Source: Bacillota bacterium
Lineage (GTDB): Bacteria; Bacillota; Clostridia; Lachnospirales; Lachnospiraceae
Length of the DNA stretch: 6,116 nt
Assembly (NCBI GenBank): GCA_017861355.1
Contig: JAGFXQ010000216.1
Coordinates: 1-6,116, forward strand
Reading direction: 5' to 3'
The stretch's first letter is position 1. Every line of letters begins with the position of its first letter. Under the pieces are notes generated by a model that was given only the letters and a program-made list of their open reading frames with translations, ran no database searches and had not been told where the DNA came from. The position numbers and the translations under genes are program-made. Below are positions 4,826 through 6,116 of this stretch, piece by piece.

Positions 4826-6116
4826 GCATCTGGTTTGGCAGATCAATTCCGTCAGCACCGGTAGTATTGTCGGTGGGTTCATCTTCGTAAACCGGATCGG
4901 TTGGATCATTAAAGATGTCGCCATTTCCACTTTGGTCATCGGGAATAGTCGGAGGTTCCTGGGTCGGTACAGCATTCTTATGAATCGTGCAGCTGTTCGT
5001 CGGGTATAGGAATGGAGTATCTGCAGTTACACCGGTTTCGGTCTTGTTCAGATATACTGCTTCCTCCACGGTAGGGCAATTCTCGGTAGCCAAGGCCTTG
5101 GATTCGGTACAAACGGTGGCCTTCACATGGATATCGCATTTCTCAGTGGGTACGGTTCCCTTAGCAAAATATTCAACCTTTGTCGTGTCTCCGCCTAGGT
5201 AATGATCACATACACCTTCCACCGCGAGTTTACCGGATTTGGTACAAATCTTTGCAGTCACAATAGAATCGGGAACAGTGAACGATTTGGTCTCAAGGTT
5301 CTTCTGTATATGAATCTGTTCCATAATTTGCTTCCATATCTTACGCTGATAAGTTTTCTCAACCTGGCTGCGGTTATTATCAAAGCCTGACCATACAGTA
5401 GCGGTATAATAAGGAGAAAAACCGGAGAACCATAAATCATTATAATCAGAGGTTGAACCGGTCTTACCGGCTACCGGCATATCAATTGCAGTAAGTCGCA
5501 AGTTCTTACCGGTACCTATTTTAACTACATCTTCCATAGCGCTGGTTAACAGGAAGGCAGTCGATTCCTTCATTACCTGATCATGATTCGGGGTTTTTGT
5601 TAATAGCACCTTACCATCATGATCTAATATCTTGGTATAGAAAATCGGCTCGGTATATACGCCGCTATTGGCAATAGCAGCATAGGCTGCGGTCAATTCC
5701 AGATTGCTGACACCATCGGTCAGACCGCCAAGTGCCATGGGATAATTGATATCCGATACGACCCGGCCATCGGATTCTTTACGGGAATCCACCAGTGAAG
5801 TAATTCCTAATTTACGAAGATAATCATAACCGACCTGCGGTGTAACATCAACAAAAGTCTTAACGGTTACGATATTCATCGAATTATAGATACCTCTTCT
5901 AAGAGTACATAAACCTTCGTATTTCTTCGTCGTTGTCCAGTTATTAACCTCTTTCTTGCTTCCCGGATAATAGAAGGGACCAGAATCATCTTTTACACTG
6001 GCAAGTGTAAGGCCAGCTGTGTCAAGTGCAGGAAGATAAGTGGACAATACCTTAAAGGTTGATCCTGGCTGGCGAACGGTATTTGTTGCGCGGTTTAAGG
6101 TTCGGTTACCGGTTTT
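4815..6116 (-). CDS. Class A penicillin-binding protein (PBP1a-type), C-terminal transpeptidase part; 5' end beyond window
   Basis: This is the 3' part of a peptidoglycan glycosyltransferase/transpeptidase acting outside the membrane; 433 codons are visible and the frame is open to the right edge. All three transpeptidase motifs are present: SxxK as PGSTFK with the catalytic serine at 6060-6062, SxN as SMN (residues 79-81 of the visible part), and KTGS (Lys at 5463-5465) in VAGKTGSTSDYNDLWF. A TTG at 6047 could be taken as a start but is internal, since the catalytic serine precedes it. The glycosyltransferase domain and membrane anchor should lie beyond 6116. After the catalytic domain come about 110 residues with seven cysteines, including two related units (CTKSGKLAVEGVC and CTESKALATENC). 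An acidic, proline-rich, low-complexity tail then ends in LPNQMLLQ. The gene is convergent with the YhgE/Pip-like gene and shares its terminator. Which paralogue (PBP1a or another class A member) cannot be settled from this part. Confidence 0.94.
   Translation of the reverse strand, partial: KTGNRTLNRATNTVRQPGSTFKVLSTYLPALDTAGLTLASVKDDSGPFYYPGSKKEVNNWTTTKKYEGLCTLRRGIYNSMNIVTVKTFVDVTPQVGYDYLRKLGITSLVDSRKESDGRVVSDINYPMALGGLTDGVSNLELTAAYAAIANSGVYTEPIFYTKILDHDGKVLLTKTPNHDQVMKESTAFLLTSAMEDVVKIGTGKNLRLTAIDMPVAGKTGSTSDYNDLWFSGFSPYYTATVWSGFDNNRSQVEKTYQRKIWKQIMEQIHIQKNLETKSFTVPDSIVTAKICTKSGKLAVEGVCDHYLGGDTTKVEYFAKGTVPTEKCDIHVKATVCTESKALATENCPTVEEAVYLNKTETGVTADTPFLYPTNSCTIHKNAVPTQEPPTIPDDQSGNGDIFNDPTDPVYEDEPTDNTTGADGIDLPNQMLLQ

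Noticed and set aside
4818..5390. Plus-strand short frames opposite the penicillin-binding protein gene
   Set aside because: They lie antisense to a confidently identified gene with intact catalytic motifs and show no family features.
4815..6047. Penicillin-binding protein starting at TTG 6047 as a complete short gene
   Set aside because: The same frame continues to the window edge and includes the catalytic PGSTFK motif upstream of that codon, so the TTG is internal.

Overview
The window looks like chromosomal DNA from a spore-forming, low- to mid-GC Gram-positive anaerobe of the Clostridia, probably near the Lachnospiraceae. The support is two adjacent spoVA sporulation genes, strong AGGAGG-type ribosome binding sites, a YhgE/Pip membrane protein with a TetR regulator of the DhaS-like type, and a class A penicillin-binding protein with the cysteine-containing C-terminal tail often seen in clostridia. 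The family assignments come from reading the proteins; no database search was made.

Layout. Positions 22-1435 hold spoVAD and spoVAE on the plus strand, 4 bp apart. They are the downstream part of a spoVA operon whose earlier genes (spoVAC would be expected) lie left of the window. After a 144-bp gap with a good sigma-A-type promoter comes a TetR-family regulator (1580-2167, +). Its stop overlaps by 6 bp the stop of a convergent 84-codon gene that I do not recognise (2162-2416, -). A plus-strand intrinsic terminator sits inside that small gene. A 245-bp divergent intergenic region follows, rich in GACA/TGTC inverted repeats. It separates the small gene from a 674-residue YhgE/Pip-family membrane protein (2662-4686, +). 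A perfect 19-bp hairpin then serves as a likely two-way terminator between that gene and the 3' part of a penicillin-binding protein (4815-6116, -), which runs off the right edge.

How the genes relate. SpoVAD and SpoVAE belong to the system that moves dipicolinic acid into the developing spore. The regulator, the small gene and the Pip-like gene form a plausible local regulatory unit. The regulator and Pip promoters both have an extended -10 element at matching spacing, and inverted repeats of operator size lie near the starts of the regulator and of the divergent pair. That link is inferred. The penicillin-binding protein is an independent cell-wall synthesis gene.

I see no mobile element, CRISPR array, RNA gene or evident new defence or biosynthetic system. 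The points most worth a second look are the terminator embedded in the antisense small gene, the inverted-repeat-rich divergent region, and the small unrecognised gene itself.
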